Origin: UKL13-3 sp943369665
GTDB lineage: Bacteria; Bacteroidota; Bacteroidia; UKL13-3
Reading direction: 5' to 3'
DNA length: 64,000 nt
Assembly (NCBI GenBank): GCA_943369665.1
Contig: CALRNX020000009.1
Location: 103,694-167,693 of the forward strand
The notes below the pieces were generated by a model, which made no database searches, was not told the DNA's origin, and saw nothing but the letters and a program-made list of their open reading frames with translations. Position 1 is the first letter of the stretch, and every line of letters starts with the position of its first letter. Shown piece by piece: positions 18,613 through 27,471 of this stretch. Position numbers and translations under genes: made by a program.

Positions 18613-20850
18613 TTATTTGATACCAAAATTCCGGTAAACCTGCTGGTATTGGGGATTACGGGGATCTAATTGATAAAGGCGCTCGGCATAATATTTGGCT
18701 TCTTTGGGTTTATTGGTTTGTAAATAAAAATAGGTGAGCGCATACGTTATTTTAGCAGAATTAGGATTCATGCTGTAACCATTTTTCAATACCTCTTCAC
18801 TTAATTTATGTTGATTGGTCTGCTGCAACAATAAGCCGTAATTATAATACAGATCGGGATTGGTCGACTTCAGTTTTACCGCTTTGTCAAAATTAAACAT
18901 GGCTTTTTTTGCATCACCCATTTCATAATACAACAATCCCAGATTGTAATAAATACGGTCGTTGTGTTGATCTAATTTTTCGGCAAATTGTAATGTGTTG
19001 AGAGCTTCCTTGTTATTACCAACGCTATTATAGGCGGCCGACAAATTGAGCCGGGCATAGTTCATTTGGTTATCTTTTTCCAAAGCCCGCACATAATGTT
19101 GTATCGCATTTCCATAATCTCCGGCCTGCAATTCAAAATCTGCCATCATCACATTGCCCACTGCAAAATCAGTTTGATACTGCAGGAATTTTCTATTCTC
19201 AACATCAGCTGCGGCATAAGCTGCTTTAGCTGCCACAGGGATAGCCTGAGGAGGAAGGCGATGATACAGGTCGGCTGCGGCAATCCTTACTGCACGCACT
19301 TTGTCGGATAAACATTCTTGAGCGCTTTCCACCCATATTTCTGGTGAAAAGTTTTCCAACGAACGCAAGGCCTGATACCGAACGAGTGCCTTTAAGTCTT
19401 TCAACGAACCAAGCAAAGCCGCTGCACTTTTGGACGTTACAATACTTCCCAAATAAAACGCAGCGGTTGCCCTTGCAATTTCCGGTTGGGCTGTATCCGA
19501 AATAAGTTTTACCAAATGATATTCACTTTTTTCATTCAACAAACTGCCCGGCAATAAATCATCCGAAAAATGATATGCTCTTTTAGGTCCATATTTTTTT
19601 ACAATAATATCAGCCGCCCATTTAGCCGATTGTTTGGTATGGCAACCATTACACGTATTTGACGTATTGTATACGACAGACTGATCAGGACGCGGAATGC
19701 GGAAACTATGATCCCTGCGTTGGTCGTTGCCCATGTATGTTCTCTCGGGCATATGGCAGTTAATACACTCTGCTCCTTTTGTATTTGCTGTGTGAAAATG
19801 ATGTGATGGCGAATCATATTTGGGTTGATGGCAACTCAAACACATCGCATTTCCTGCCAATAATAACTTTCCCGAATGCGGATTATGACAATTGCTGCAC
19901 GTTACATTATTGTGGTACATTTTACTTTGTGCAAATGATCCATACTCATAGTTCTCATTCAGGATCTGGCCATCCGCCTGGTAGTTTTCATTGCTGATCA
20001 TTGCCGGAATCATATTATCCAACAACTCTTCCGAAAAAATTGCTTGTTCCGACACGTCCGTTTTCCTTGCATGACAAGGGGCACAGTTCTTTATTTGCAG
20101 TGTATTGGTTTTACTTGTCACTTCACTCAATCCCGAGTAAGCCAATTTGTTTCCGCTTTTATACTCATCGGATGCGATATATTCCAAATGTTTAGATCCG
20201 GCTCCATGACAACTCTCGCAGGCTACATTTATTTCCGAAAACGAAGTATGGTATTCATCTTTTGCGAAATCGTAATTTTTCTGAAGATTGGTAGAGTGGC
20301 AGGAGGCGCACATGGTATTCCAGTTTTGCCCGTTGCCTGTCCAGTGAAGCCAATCATTGGAAGCAATTTTTTGATTCGGATATTGGTGAAACCATTTGTT
20401 GTTTTTCGAATCCCAGCTCACGCGTGTGGCTTGTAATTTACCACCCGGTTGTTCAATTAAATATTGTTGCAATGGATAAAACCCAAATGTATATTTTACT
20501 TCAACATCTGCATTTTTTCCATCCCTTCCTTGGGTATTGATATAGTATTTTCCATCCTTTTTAAAGAAATGATTTTTTACCCCATCGGCATGATAATCGG
20601 CAGTAAAGTTTCCTAAAACCGTGCTGTCATTCGGTAACTCCATTGCCCTAAAATGGTCGGATGTTTCCCAATCTTCAAACTCTTGCAAATGGCATGTTTT
20701 GCATTGTGCGGAACCCACATATGTTTTGCTTTCATTGCTTGCTGTTTGTAAAGCCGATTTTGTTTCATTGTCGAAACACGACTCGAACAACAACGTTGCA
20801 CCAAAAATGAACAATAAAATGAAAGCTAAAAGATAGGTTTTGTTTTTCAT
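18613..20850 (-). CDS. Octahaem cytochrome c with HEAT-like and TPR repeats (probable lipoprotein)
   Basis: From the ATG at 20850 (codon 14 of the longest frame, chosen because it opens the signal peptide) the protein is 745 residues. A hydrophobic segment ends FES-C25, a possible lipobox. Eight CxxCH haem-binding motifs follow: CKTCH, CASCH, CESCH, CAPCH, CSNCH, CLSCH, CINCH and CNGCH. They resemble the cytochrome c554/multihaem family. After the haem region come HEAT-like helical repeats (about 460-540) and at least four TPR units (about 575-735; GDYGNAIQHYVRAL, GDAKKAMFNFDKAV). It probably carries electrons in the periplasm while the TPR part binds a partner, by inference. No redox enzyme partner is encoded nearby. 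It follows the beta-lactamase fusion gene by 75 bases on the same strand. Confidence 0.88.
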   Translation of the reverse strand: MKNKTYLLAFILLFIFGATLLFESCFDNETKSALQTASNESKTYVGSAQCKTCHLQEFEDWETSDHFRAMELPNDSTVLGNFTADYHADGVKNHFFKKDGKYYINTQGRDGKNADVEVKYTFGFYPLQQYLIEQPGGKLQATRVSWDSKNNKWFHQYPNQKIASNDWLHWTGNGQNWNTMCASCHSTNLQKNYDFAKDEYHTSFSEINVACESCHGAGSKHLEYIASDEYKSGNKLAYSGLSEVTSKTNTLQIKNCAPCHARKTDVSEQAIFSEELLDNMIPAMISNENYQADGQILNENYEYGSFAQSKMYHNNVTCSNCHNPHSGKLLLAGNAMCLSCHQPKYDSPSHHFHTANTKGAECINCHMPERTYMGNDQRRDHSFRIPRPDQSVVYNTSNTCNGCHTKQSAKWAADIIVKKYGPKRAYHFSDDLLPGSLLNEKSEYHLVKLISDTAQPEIARATAAFYLGSIVTSKSAAALLGSLKDLKALVRYQALRSLENFSPEIWVESAQECLSDKVRAVRIAAADLYHRLPPQAIPVAAKAAYAAADVENRKFLQYQTDFAVGNVMMADFELQAGDYGNAIQHYVRALEKDNQMNYARLNLSAAYNSVGNNKEALNTLQFAEKLDQHNDRIYYNLGLLYYEMGDAKKAMFNFDKAVKLKSTNPDLYYNYGLLLQQTNQHKLSEEVLKNGYSMNPNSAKITYALTYFYLQTNKPKEAKYYAERLYQLDPRNPQYQQVYRNFGIK

Positions 20851-20925
20851 AAAAGCAGGTCGCGGCACATCACGATGGAACATTACCAAAAGTATAGAGT
20901 GGCACTTACAAAAACAACCATTACA

Positions 20926-22515
20926 CTAATGATGTTGCTCAAACATCCATTTCCATACTTCAGGATTACCATATACTTCCTTCTGGATATTATGTTTTAA
21001 ACCCGGAAACTCTGTGTATTTAGGATGGCCTCCATTTTGTTTGATGGCCTCTATCATCATGCGGGTATACTTTGTTTCATTTACATTATCATCGCTTCCA
21101 TGAAATGCCCAAATTGGAACATCTTTTACCCGTTTTGCACTTGCCGTATCGGCAACAGCAGCAAGCGGTACAGCACATGCAAACAAATCCGGTTCACGTG
21201 AAATGATATCAAATGTCCCTTCACCTCCAAGTGAAAATCCAGTTATATAGATCCGTTGCGCATCAATATTATGCGATTGAACAAGTGAATGAATGAGTTC
21301 GAGTACCTGCATTGTTGCAATGGTTGGTTTGCTTGCGAGACTATTGGGAAAATCAGGGAACGAAGTCCATCCGTCTTTTGTCGGGCACTGTGGCACTAAA
21401 ACATAACAAGGATAGTTTGACCGGTTCAATGAATCGGTGAATGATGCGGCCAGGCTTTTGAGTGGTCGTTCATTGTCATTTCCCCTGGAACCCGATCCAT
21501 GCAGGTAAACCACCAATGGATATTTTTGATGTACCTCTTCGTTTTGAGGAGACAATAACCTGTAGGGAAGCGTATCATTGTTTGGCGAAATACTATTTTC
21601 CCATTTAAAATAAACCAGCTGCTTTTGTGTAAAATATTCAAATACCATTTTACTGATCAGTGCCATGATCTTCTCATCGTTCTCGTATGTTTCCGATGAA
21701 CGCGAAACAAAAAGCGCAAGTGCTATGTGGTTCCCGTTAGGCAAAGTGATAATGCCTGCATCATTGCATGCGCTTCGAATATGATTGCTATCTTCTCCTC
21801 CCGTTCCGGTTTTATGAGCCACAACAATATCTGGTGGCAATAATCCTTTGATGCGCATCGGACTATTAGACGACTCCGTCATCAGGTTTTTCAAGAACCG
21901 GTAGCTTGAATCGGATAAATAGTTGTTCTCATAAAACCCCTTCAACAACTTCGTCATGGATAGTGGACTGCTGGAATTCTTAAATTGCAGCGACATATCA
22001 CTGTGCATCTGATGTTCGGTGCTGAGCAAATGAATATCTTTAAAACCCAATGCGTGAATATACTTTGTAGCATTTTTAGGCCCTTTGATCACCTTAAACA
22101 AAAGATCGCAGGCCACATTATCGCTCATCGAAACCGAATAATACAGCAGCTCTGCGATTGTTACATCTATATTTCCCTGCGGATATTTTTTCTTTAATGG
22201 ACTCCACGTTGGTGGTTCAACATCTTCTTTACTCACATGTACTTTTTGGCTTAGCGACAGTTTATGTTTATCCACCAAATGCATCACATACAATGCCTGC
22301 GGAAATTTATAAACACTTTGCATCGGGAAAGCATGATCATTATTCAGCGTAAGAGAATCTCCACCTTCAATATGCACAATGCCCACTCCGATTGTTGCTT
22401 TATATGACGCTGTGAGTGCTTGGATGCGTTTACGCAAATCGTTAATGCTTTGTTGTTGGCCAAAGCATATCGTAATCGTTAACGTTCCGAAAAACAAAAT
22501 AATTAATCTTCTCAT
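20926..22515 (-). CDS. Class A beta-lactamase fused to an alpha/beta-hydrolase
   Basis: One uninterrupted 529-residue frame joins two serine hydrolases. After a signal peptide (1-19, CFG-QQ) residues 25-297 form a class A beta-lactamase with every core motif: S67-V-Y-K70, S131-D-N133, E167 in TEHQMH and K235-T-G. The omega-loop ExxMH form is that of subclass A2 (PER/CfxA-like) enzymes. After a short linker, residues 312-529 form a dienelactone-hydrolase/esterase-like fold with oxyanion-side YLHGSGSRG, nucleophile S428 in GFSLGG, probable acid D475 or D476 and H508. Both active sites look intact. Location is probably periplasmic. The start is one base after the DinB stop, so the genes are probably translationally coupled. 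Beta-lactam hydrolysis is likely; the partner domain may act on the opened product or on an unrelated ester. Confidence 0.9.
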   Translation of the reverse strand: MRRLIILFFGTLTITICFGQQQSINDLRKRIQALTASYKATIGVGIVHIEGGDSLTLNNDHAFPMQSVYKFPQALYVMHLVDKHKLSLSQKVHVSKEDVEPPTWSPLKKKYPQGNIDVTIAELLYYSVSMSDNVACDLLFKVIKGPKNATKYIHALGFKDIHLLSTEHQMHSDMSLQFKNSSSPLSMTKLLKGFYENNYLSDSSYRFLKNLMTESSNSPMRIKGLLPPDIVVAHKTGTGGEDSNHIRSACNDAGIITLPNGNHIALALFVSRSSETYENDEKIMALISKMVFEYFTQKQLVYFKWENSISPNNDTLPYRLLSPQNEEVHQKYPLVVYLHGSGSRGNDNERPLKSLAASFTDSLNRSNYPCYVLVPQCPTKDGWTSFPDFPNSLASKPTIATMQVLELIHSLVQSHNIDAQRIYITGFSLGGEGTFDIISREPDLFACAVPLAAVADTASAKRVKDVPIWAFHGSDDNVNETKYTRMMIEAIKQNGGHPKYTEFPGLKHNIQKEVYGNPEVWKWMFEQHH

Positions 22516-22516
22516 T

Positions 22517-22966
22517 TTAACTGAATATTTGTTTTACATGATGTTCCAGATGGTCAACATAATCCACGATCAAAAAAGCCAGGGTCACCGGTTCAGTTTT
22601 CCCAACATCACATAACCTTTGACGGTTTTCGCCCGGAATGTTTTTGATAACTGATACCAAATGTTGGTTGTAGTTATACCATAACTCGATCACCAATTGC
22701 GAGCCTGAAGTTTCATAGAAGTTAAGTGCATTCCAATTGTTTTGGTCATAAACAACCTTAGGAGTATTTTCATATTGAGCCCTGATAAACCGTTGATGAT
22801 TATTGGCTGCACTGTCAATTAAGTGCCCGATTATTTGTTGTTTACTCCATTTGTCCGGATGTGGGTTGGATACAAAATCCTGTTCGGGAATTGCGCGCAG
22901 TTTTGCGGGAACAGTATCCAACACATATTGCAACCGGGAAACTGCATCTTGTATATTGGCATGCAT
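22517..22966 (-). CDS. DinB-family (DinB_2) metal-dependent protein
   Basis: A 149- or 150-residue four-helix-bundle protein of the DinB/YfiT family; ATG codons occur at both 22969 and 22966 and overlap the OsmC stop. The putative metal triad is a histidine in IIGHLIDSA (near 48) and two in DHLEHHV (near 138-142). Family members include bacillithiol and mycothiol S-transferases, and bacillithiol occurs in some Bacteroidota, so a thiol transferase role is a reasonable inference but not shown. It sits between osmC-like and beta-lactamase genes in one compact operon. Confidence 0.85.
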   Translation of the reverse strand: MHANIQDAVSRLQYVLDTVPAKLRAIPEQDFVSNPHPDKWSKQQIIGHLIDSAANNHQRFIRAQYENTPKVVYDQNNWNALNFYETSGSQLVIELWYNYNQHLVSVIKNIPGENRQRLCDVGKTEPVTLAFLIVDYVDHLEHHVKQIFS

Positions 22967-23442
22967 CATGGCGCTTCAACGATTGAAACCGGATTGCACA
23001 TTACTTCAAAGTTTACCGAGTTGGCGATATAACAAATTTCATGTGCTTTGTGATGCAGTTCATTTGCTTTGTCTACCATTGACGCTTCGGCAACGGTCAC
23101 AATCGGATTCAGTGTTACCTCCTGAAACTGTCCGCCACCCGTTGCTTCCTCAATCATGGTACCTGTTGCATGGTCGATATAATCGGTAACGATCACACCT
23201 TCCAAAGCACATACATACAAATAGGAAAGCATATGGCATGATGAAATAGCCGTAACCAACAAGTCCTCCGGGTTCAATTTTGTTTTATCGCCAACAGCCG
23301 CATTGTCTGTTGTTAACAGCAAATCCGGTTTGCCCGCAATGGAAACGGTATGGCTTCGGTCATAGGCTCTTAAGCCACTTGTTCCTGTTCCCTTATTGCC
23401 ATGCCATTGAGCCGTGAGTTTATAATGATGTTGGGTACTCAT
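22966..23442 (-). CDS. OsmC-family peroxiredoxin
   Basis: A 158-residue OsmC/Ohr-like protein, expected to reduce organic hydroperoxides. The peroxidatic and resolving cysteines are C69 in AISSCHML and C137 in HEICYIA, at typical family spacing. LNPEDLLVTA is the usual segment before the first cysteine. The stop overlaps the start of the DinB-family gene and the VOC gene ends 12 bases upstream, so these are co-transcribed. Confidence 0.92.
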   Translation of the reverse strand: MSTQHHYKLTAQWHGNKGTGTSGLRAYDRSHTVSIAGKPDLLLTTDNAAVGDKTKLNPEDLLVTAISSCHMLSYLYVCALEGVIVTDYIDHATGTMIEEATGGGQFQEVTLNPIVTVAEASMVDKANELHHKAHEICYIANSVNFEVMCNPVSIVEAP

Positions 23443-23454
23443 ATCACTGATTGC

Positions 23455-23877
23455 TTATGCATTTTCCAATATTGCAATATCAAATTTTTTCATGCTCATA
23501 AATGCCTTGGTCACCCGAGGTGCACGTTCCGGATCCGACATCAGCTCACCTAAAATCGAAGGAACAACCTGCCACGATACTCCGAATTGATCCTTCAACC
23601 AACCACATTGACTTTCCGTTCCTCCCTCGGTTAGTTTTGTCCAGTAATGATCGATCTCTTCTTGTGTTTCACAGGAGATCACAAATGATACGGCTTCGTT
23701 AAAGGTGAAATGCGGGCCTCCATTTAAACCCATAAACAAAGAGCCATTCAACTCAAACATCACCACCATTGGGTTTTCCGATAGTATCTTCGAGTCCTTA
23801 AAAACCGAACAATAAAAAGTGGCCGCTTCTTTGGCTTTTCCATCAAACCATAGGCAGGGGTGTATTTGCTTTTTCAT
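23455..23877 (-). CDS. VOC/PhnB-like glyoxalase-fold protein
   Basis: A 140-residue protein of the PhnB / 3-demethylubiquinone-9 3-methyltransferase-like group (glyoxalase fold). Typical segments are IHPCLWFDGKAKEAATFYCSVF at the start, LNGGPHFTFNEAVSFVI in the middle and GWLKDQFGVSWQVVP near the end. The exact reaction is not predictable; despite the historical name, most members are not methyltransferases. It is the first gene of the VOC - OsmC - DinB - beta-lactamase operon. Confidence 0.9.
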   Translation of the reverse strand: MKKQIHPCLWFDGKAKEAATFYCSVFKDSKILSENPMVVMFELNGSLFMGLNGGPHFTFNEAVSFVISCETQEEIDHYWTKLTEGGTESQCGWLKDQFGVSWQVVPSILGELMSDPERAPRVTKAFMSMKKFDIAILENA

Positions 23878-23984
23878 ATTTTTTGAATGATTGTTAATGA
23901 CAAATTGTGTTGCAGGGTGTAACGTAAGAACAAATTTGAACGGTTAAGGAAAACATCCTATCAACAAAGTTGTGTTCTTTTTCT

Positions 23985-26129
23985 TTAAACATTGATATGA
24001 ATAAACCCATACCTCCACAATAGATATAAGATACCCGCAATCAAAATAGCCAAAACAATTAGTATGGGTAATATTGGCTGTTTCTTTTTAGTAAAAGGAT
24101 CATTCAGATTGAGCTTAGCTCCTTTGGGAAGTTCGGCCAATTGCGTGAGTAAATTACCAAAACGAATATTCACCACCGCGCTTGCGTTGACGGCCCAACC
24201 GTTTGCATCCAAAATTGGGGCAAGGTTGCGTTTGCGCAACTTAAGGTATGCGATTAACATGGCTGGTCCCGAGATCAGCATCACCACACCCAACAAAGCA
24301 ATTGGCATTTTCCACCAGGTAAGTCCGAGGAAACCCGTAACCACAGAAGCGATCACCGTTCCGATTGCTCCTAAAGCCAAACTAATGGCGGCAAAAATTC
24401 CGACAAATTTACCAATATCAAAAGGTACTGCCGGAGCTTTGGGTGGACCGGCTGCCACATCTATTTTGGTATGTGCTTCCTCCAACGATTTAGAAGCATC
24501 TGCCGTAAATTTAGTGTCTTTTTCGGCTGCTACTTTGTTTATCTGTGTTTCAATAAACCGGGAAACCTTACGATACGGAGAGAAAAATGCCTGACGAATG
24601 CTGATAGGATTGTCTACAATTTTCACAACCGTAGCGTCCCAATCCATTCCGTTCCTATCATAAAACAGTGCGTTGCGTCCAACAACTAAATTATCAATAT
24701 CACCATTGGTAAGTGCTGCTACGATGGTCATCGTTTGCCCGGTGGTACGCGAAGTACATTCACAATACAATAAGAACATTCCGCTAAAAGAAACCATAGT
24801 ACTATGCTTTTGCATATTGTTTACCCTGATACACAAATCGCAACTGCGCTGATCGATATACAATGTTCCGGCCTGGAAAATGGCTTTGTACCCGGGTGAA
24901 TAAAAATCGTAAAATGTCACAAAGTTTTTGAGCAATGTAAACAGATCGCGGTGGTAACGTACCAGTTGATCCACCATCATAATACTGTTAGCTTCGTGTT
25001 CCAAAGCATTGTCTTCTGCAATCAGTTTCACCAGTTCGTCTTTATGATCCGAGGCCAAAATTTCTTTGATCCGGCTTGGACCAAGTTGTTCTACTTCTGA
25101 ACCTTCCTTTTCCGATTTCCATTGTGTATATGCCGCGAATATTTCAGACAAAGAATTCCATTCCTCTTCAGTTATAGATTGTTTACCGGCAAATTTCACA
25201 TCGGCTATCAATGTTTTGAACATGGCCATAGCCGGCTCCCATGCGGGGTTTAAGCCTGCGGTAAGCGGTAATGGTTTGCCGGCTTCTATTTTCGCCAAAG
25301 GATATTCCGAAATTTCACTCAACGATGCCGACAGATCTTTAGGGCTGATTGCTTCTACACGTGCTACAGATAAGTTTAAGGCATCTGTTGATTGCGCATC
25401 GAAAGCAGCCAGTTTACAACGGATAAAATAATCCTCAATTTTAGATTTAACCGCCAAATAACTCAGGTATGCTTCTTCTGTATTTTCACCAAACACCAAA
25501 ATATTACTGTTGCTTTTAGCATACCAGGTTGAGTAGCGTTTGCAAGCGTCTAAAAACTGTTGCAACAACTCGATCGATACCCCCTGCTTGCCGCTTCTGT
25601 CTGTGAGAGATCCAACACAGGCCATTATTTCATTGAGCAATTGTAATTGTTCGGCAACAATGATGGAGTCTTCGGTAATAATGCCATCCCCATTAAAACG
25701 AGAAGTGGCAAATATTTTTTCGGTATCTGACGTTTCCTCAACTGTTAATGTAGTGGCGTTTTCCCGTCCAAGGTTTTTTAAGATAATTCGGGCCGATGCC
25801 AACAATATTTTACCTTCTTCCGTTTCGTCATTGATAGACGAAAGCGAAAAGATCGGCTCCTGTTTTAACAGGTCATCCGCATTTTTTAATACTGAAATAG
25901 CCCATTTAACGGCTGCTAAAATTTCTGGAACGCGTACCTTTCCATCACCATCTTTATCAATAAGAGTCAGGGTTTTGTGGTCTATTTCCAAATCGTTCAC
26001 CGGGCAGCTCAGGGCTGTCCATAGTTTTTGATCCAAAAACTCCAGGTTCTTTAAATCTTCTCCTGTTTCAAGGTTAACGCGTTTTACGCCTCCAACAGTT
26101 GAAAAACTCCATATATGATTGTGTTCCAT
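23985..26129 (-). CDS. EF-hand-containing multi-pass membrane protein, function unknown
   Basis: From the ATG at 26129 the protein is 714 residues; an upstream in-frame start at 26207 would add 26 residues with no homologous look. The sequence begins MEHNHIWSFSTVGGVKRVNL. Near residue 58 it carries a textbook calcium loop, DKDGDGKVRVPE (D at 1, 3 and 5, G at 6, E at 12), and a second, degenerate loop in FNGDGIITEDS near 143. A long, mainly helical soluble region follows, with several cysteines near 450-480. Four hydrophobic segments occupy about the last 150 residues, and a short soluble loop lies before the final one. It ends an apparent minus-strand run after CruF-like and MarC genes. I do not recognise a characterised family; calcium-dependent regulation at the membrane is a guess. 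Confidence 0.75.
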   Translation of the reverse strand: MEHNHIWSFSTVGGVKRVNLETGEDLKNLEFLDQKLWTALSCPVNDLEIDHKTLTLIDKDGDGKVRVPEILAAVKWAISVLKNADDLLKQEPIFSLSSINDETEEGKILLASARIILKNLGRENATTLTVEETSDTEKIFATSRFNGDGIITEDSIIVAEQLQLLNEIMACVGSLTDRSGKQGVSIELLQQFLDACKRYSTWYAKSNSNILVFGENTEEAYLSYLAVKSKIEDYFIRCKLAAFDAQSTDALNLSVARVEAISPKDLSASLSEISEYPLAKIEAGKPLPLTAGLNPAWEPAMAMFKTLIADVKFAGKQSITEEEWNSLSEIFAAYTQWKSEKEGSEVEQLGPSRIKEILASDHKDELVKLIAEDNALEHEANSIMMVDQLVRYHRDLFTLLKNFVTFYDFYSPGYKAIFQAGTLYIDQRSCDLCIRVNNMQKHSTMVSFSGMFLLYCECTSRTTGQTMTIVAALTNGDIDNLVVGRNALFYDRNGMDWDATVVKIVDNPISIRQAFFSPYRKVSRFIETQINKVAAEKDTKFTADASKSLEEAHTKIDVAAGPPKAPAVPFDIGKFVGIFAAISLALGAIGTVIASVVTGFLGLTWWKMPIALLGVVMLISGPAMLIAYLKLRKRNLAPILDANGWAVNASAVVNIRFGNLLTQLAELPKGAKLNLNDPFTKKKQPILPILIVLAILIAGILYLLWRYGFIHINV

Positions 26130-26220
26130 CGCAACAAAAAATGATCGGTTAAAAATGCAGGCAAACACAGGTGCGAATGCGCAAACTAAAATAGGTATTT
26201 GCCGCAAACGACAAAAGTGT

Positions 26221-26892
26221 TTATTGTAAAGCGTTCATCCAAAATGCAGGAAGAACGGCCAGGGCAAAAAAGAACAGCCAGATGATGCCCAAAAACCAGG
26301 ATGCAACTTTGTTACCGGCACTTATTTCCAATTTATGAAACAAGAAATTAAACGCCACCGAAAAGACAAACCAAGCCGTATAATTTTGAACAGGGGTTAC
26401 CTGGTATTTCCAATACCACCAATCACAAACCGCTGCCGATTGTTCCATCAACACATTTATGCTAACCATTAACAGCCCTGCTAAAAACATTTTTGCAAAC
26501 AGGGTATTAAGCACAGCCGATCCTGAAACGATTTGTGACATAAAAACAGATGAACAATAACTTAATAAAAGCCACAGGATACCCATTATCAATGGTGTTT
26601 CGAAAAGAGCGGCACCCAAATGTTTGCCATACAAAAACTGTCCGAACAGAGTTCCCGTATTGACACCAATGGCTTGAAGAACAAAACCACTCATAAACAC
26701 GATAGCTGCATAAACAGCAAAACGTGTATCCAGTTGTGGGTGAAAAAACACAACCAGAAAACAACTCACTAACAAAAGCAAAGGAAGATGTTTTACGGTA
26801 TCAATGCCTAAAGTAAAAACGCAGATCAATAACACTGCATATATCAACGCCAGAAGCGAAATGGCCAAAAAAGATTTTTTGATCTTCAACAC
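26221..26892 (-). CDS. CruF-like carotenoid biosynthesis membrane protein
   Basis: A 223-residue protein with about seven transmembrane helices. The segments IGVNTGTLFGQFLYGKHLG, ETPLIMGILWLLLSY and DWWYWKYQVTPVQNYTAWF match the CruF/DUF422 family (carotenoid 1',2'-hydratase and bisanhydrobacterioruberin hydratase relatives). It would hydrate the psi-end of an acyclic carotenoid in the inner membrane; the substrate here is inferred only. No other carotenoid gene is in the window. The start is GTG directly after the MarC stop (TAAGTG), implying coupled translation. Confidence 0.8.
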   Translation of the reverse strand: MLKIKKSFLAISLLALIYAVLLICVFTLGIDTVKHLPLLLLVSCFLVVFFHPQLDTRFAVYAAIVFMSGFVLQAIGVNTGTLFGQFLYGKHLGAALFETPLIMGILWLLLSYCSSVFMSQIVSGSAVLNTLFAKMFLAGLLMVSINVLMEQSAAVCDWWYWKYQVTPVQNYTAWFVFSVAFNFLFHKLEISAGNKVASWFLGIIWLFFFALAVLPAFWMNALQ

Positions 26893-27462
26893 TTACGAAA
26901 GCAGAATATTGGTTTTAAATAATTTGACAGCAATTGCCAACAATACGATTCCAAAAAACTTGCGCAGCAATGAGAGCCCTGCTTTGCCCAGTAGTTTTTC
27001 AATTTTATCGGTCGATTTAAGCGCAATATAAACCACCAATAAATTGACAAGCACTCCCGCCAGAATATTTTCATAACTATACACTGCTTTGAGTGAAATA
27101 AGTGTGGTCAATGTTCCGGAACCCGCTATGATCGGAAAAGCAATCGGTACAATGCTTCCTGCTTTATCATTGGGGTCGGAGCGAAAAATATCGATCCCCA
27201 GGATCATTTCGAGGGCAATGATAAAAATAACAATAGACCCGGCTACGGCAAATGAAGCTACATCAATGCCAAATAATCCCAACAGTTTTTCTCCCAAAAA
27301 CAAGAACAGGATCATCAGAAAACCCGCGGCAAGGGTTGCCCATCCGGCATCAAGGTGTGACGATTTTTGTTTGATATTGATGATAATGGGAAGAGCCCCC
27401 AAAATATCGATCACCGCAAAAAGGGTAAGCGCAATGGTTGAAATTTCTTGTATGGAAAACAT
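26893..27462 (-). CDS. MarC-family (UPF0056) membrane protein
   Basis: A 189-residue inner-membrane protein with six predicted helices. Family segments are FAVIDILGALPIII near the start, IALEMILGI in the middle and VPIAFPIIAGSGTLTTLI. Despite the name, MarC proteins are not shown to be drug pumps; the function is unknown. It lies nine bases after the ligase-like gene start region and abuts the CruF-like gene. Confidence 0.9.
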   Translation of the reverse strand: MFSIQEISTIALTLFAVIDILGALPIIINIKQKSSHLDAGWATLAAGFLMILFLFLGEKLLGLFGIDVASFAVAGSIVIFIIALEMILGIDIFRSDPNDKAGSIVPIAFPIIAGSGTLTTLISLKAVYSYENILAGVLVNLLVVYIALKSTDKIEKLLGKAGLSLLRKFFGIVLLAIAVKLFKTNILLS

Positions 27463-27471
27463 CCGGCAAAA

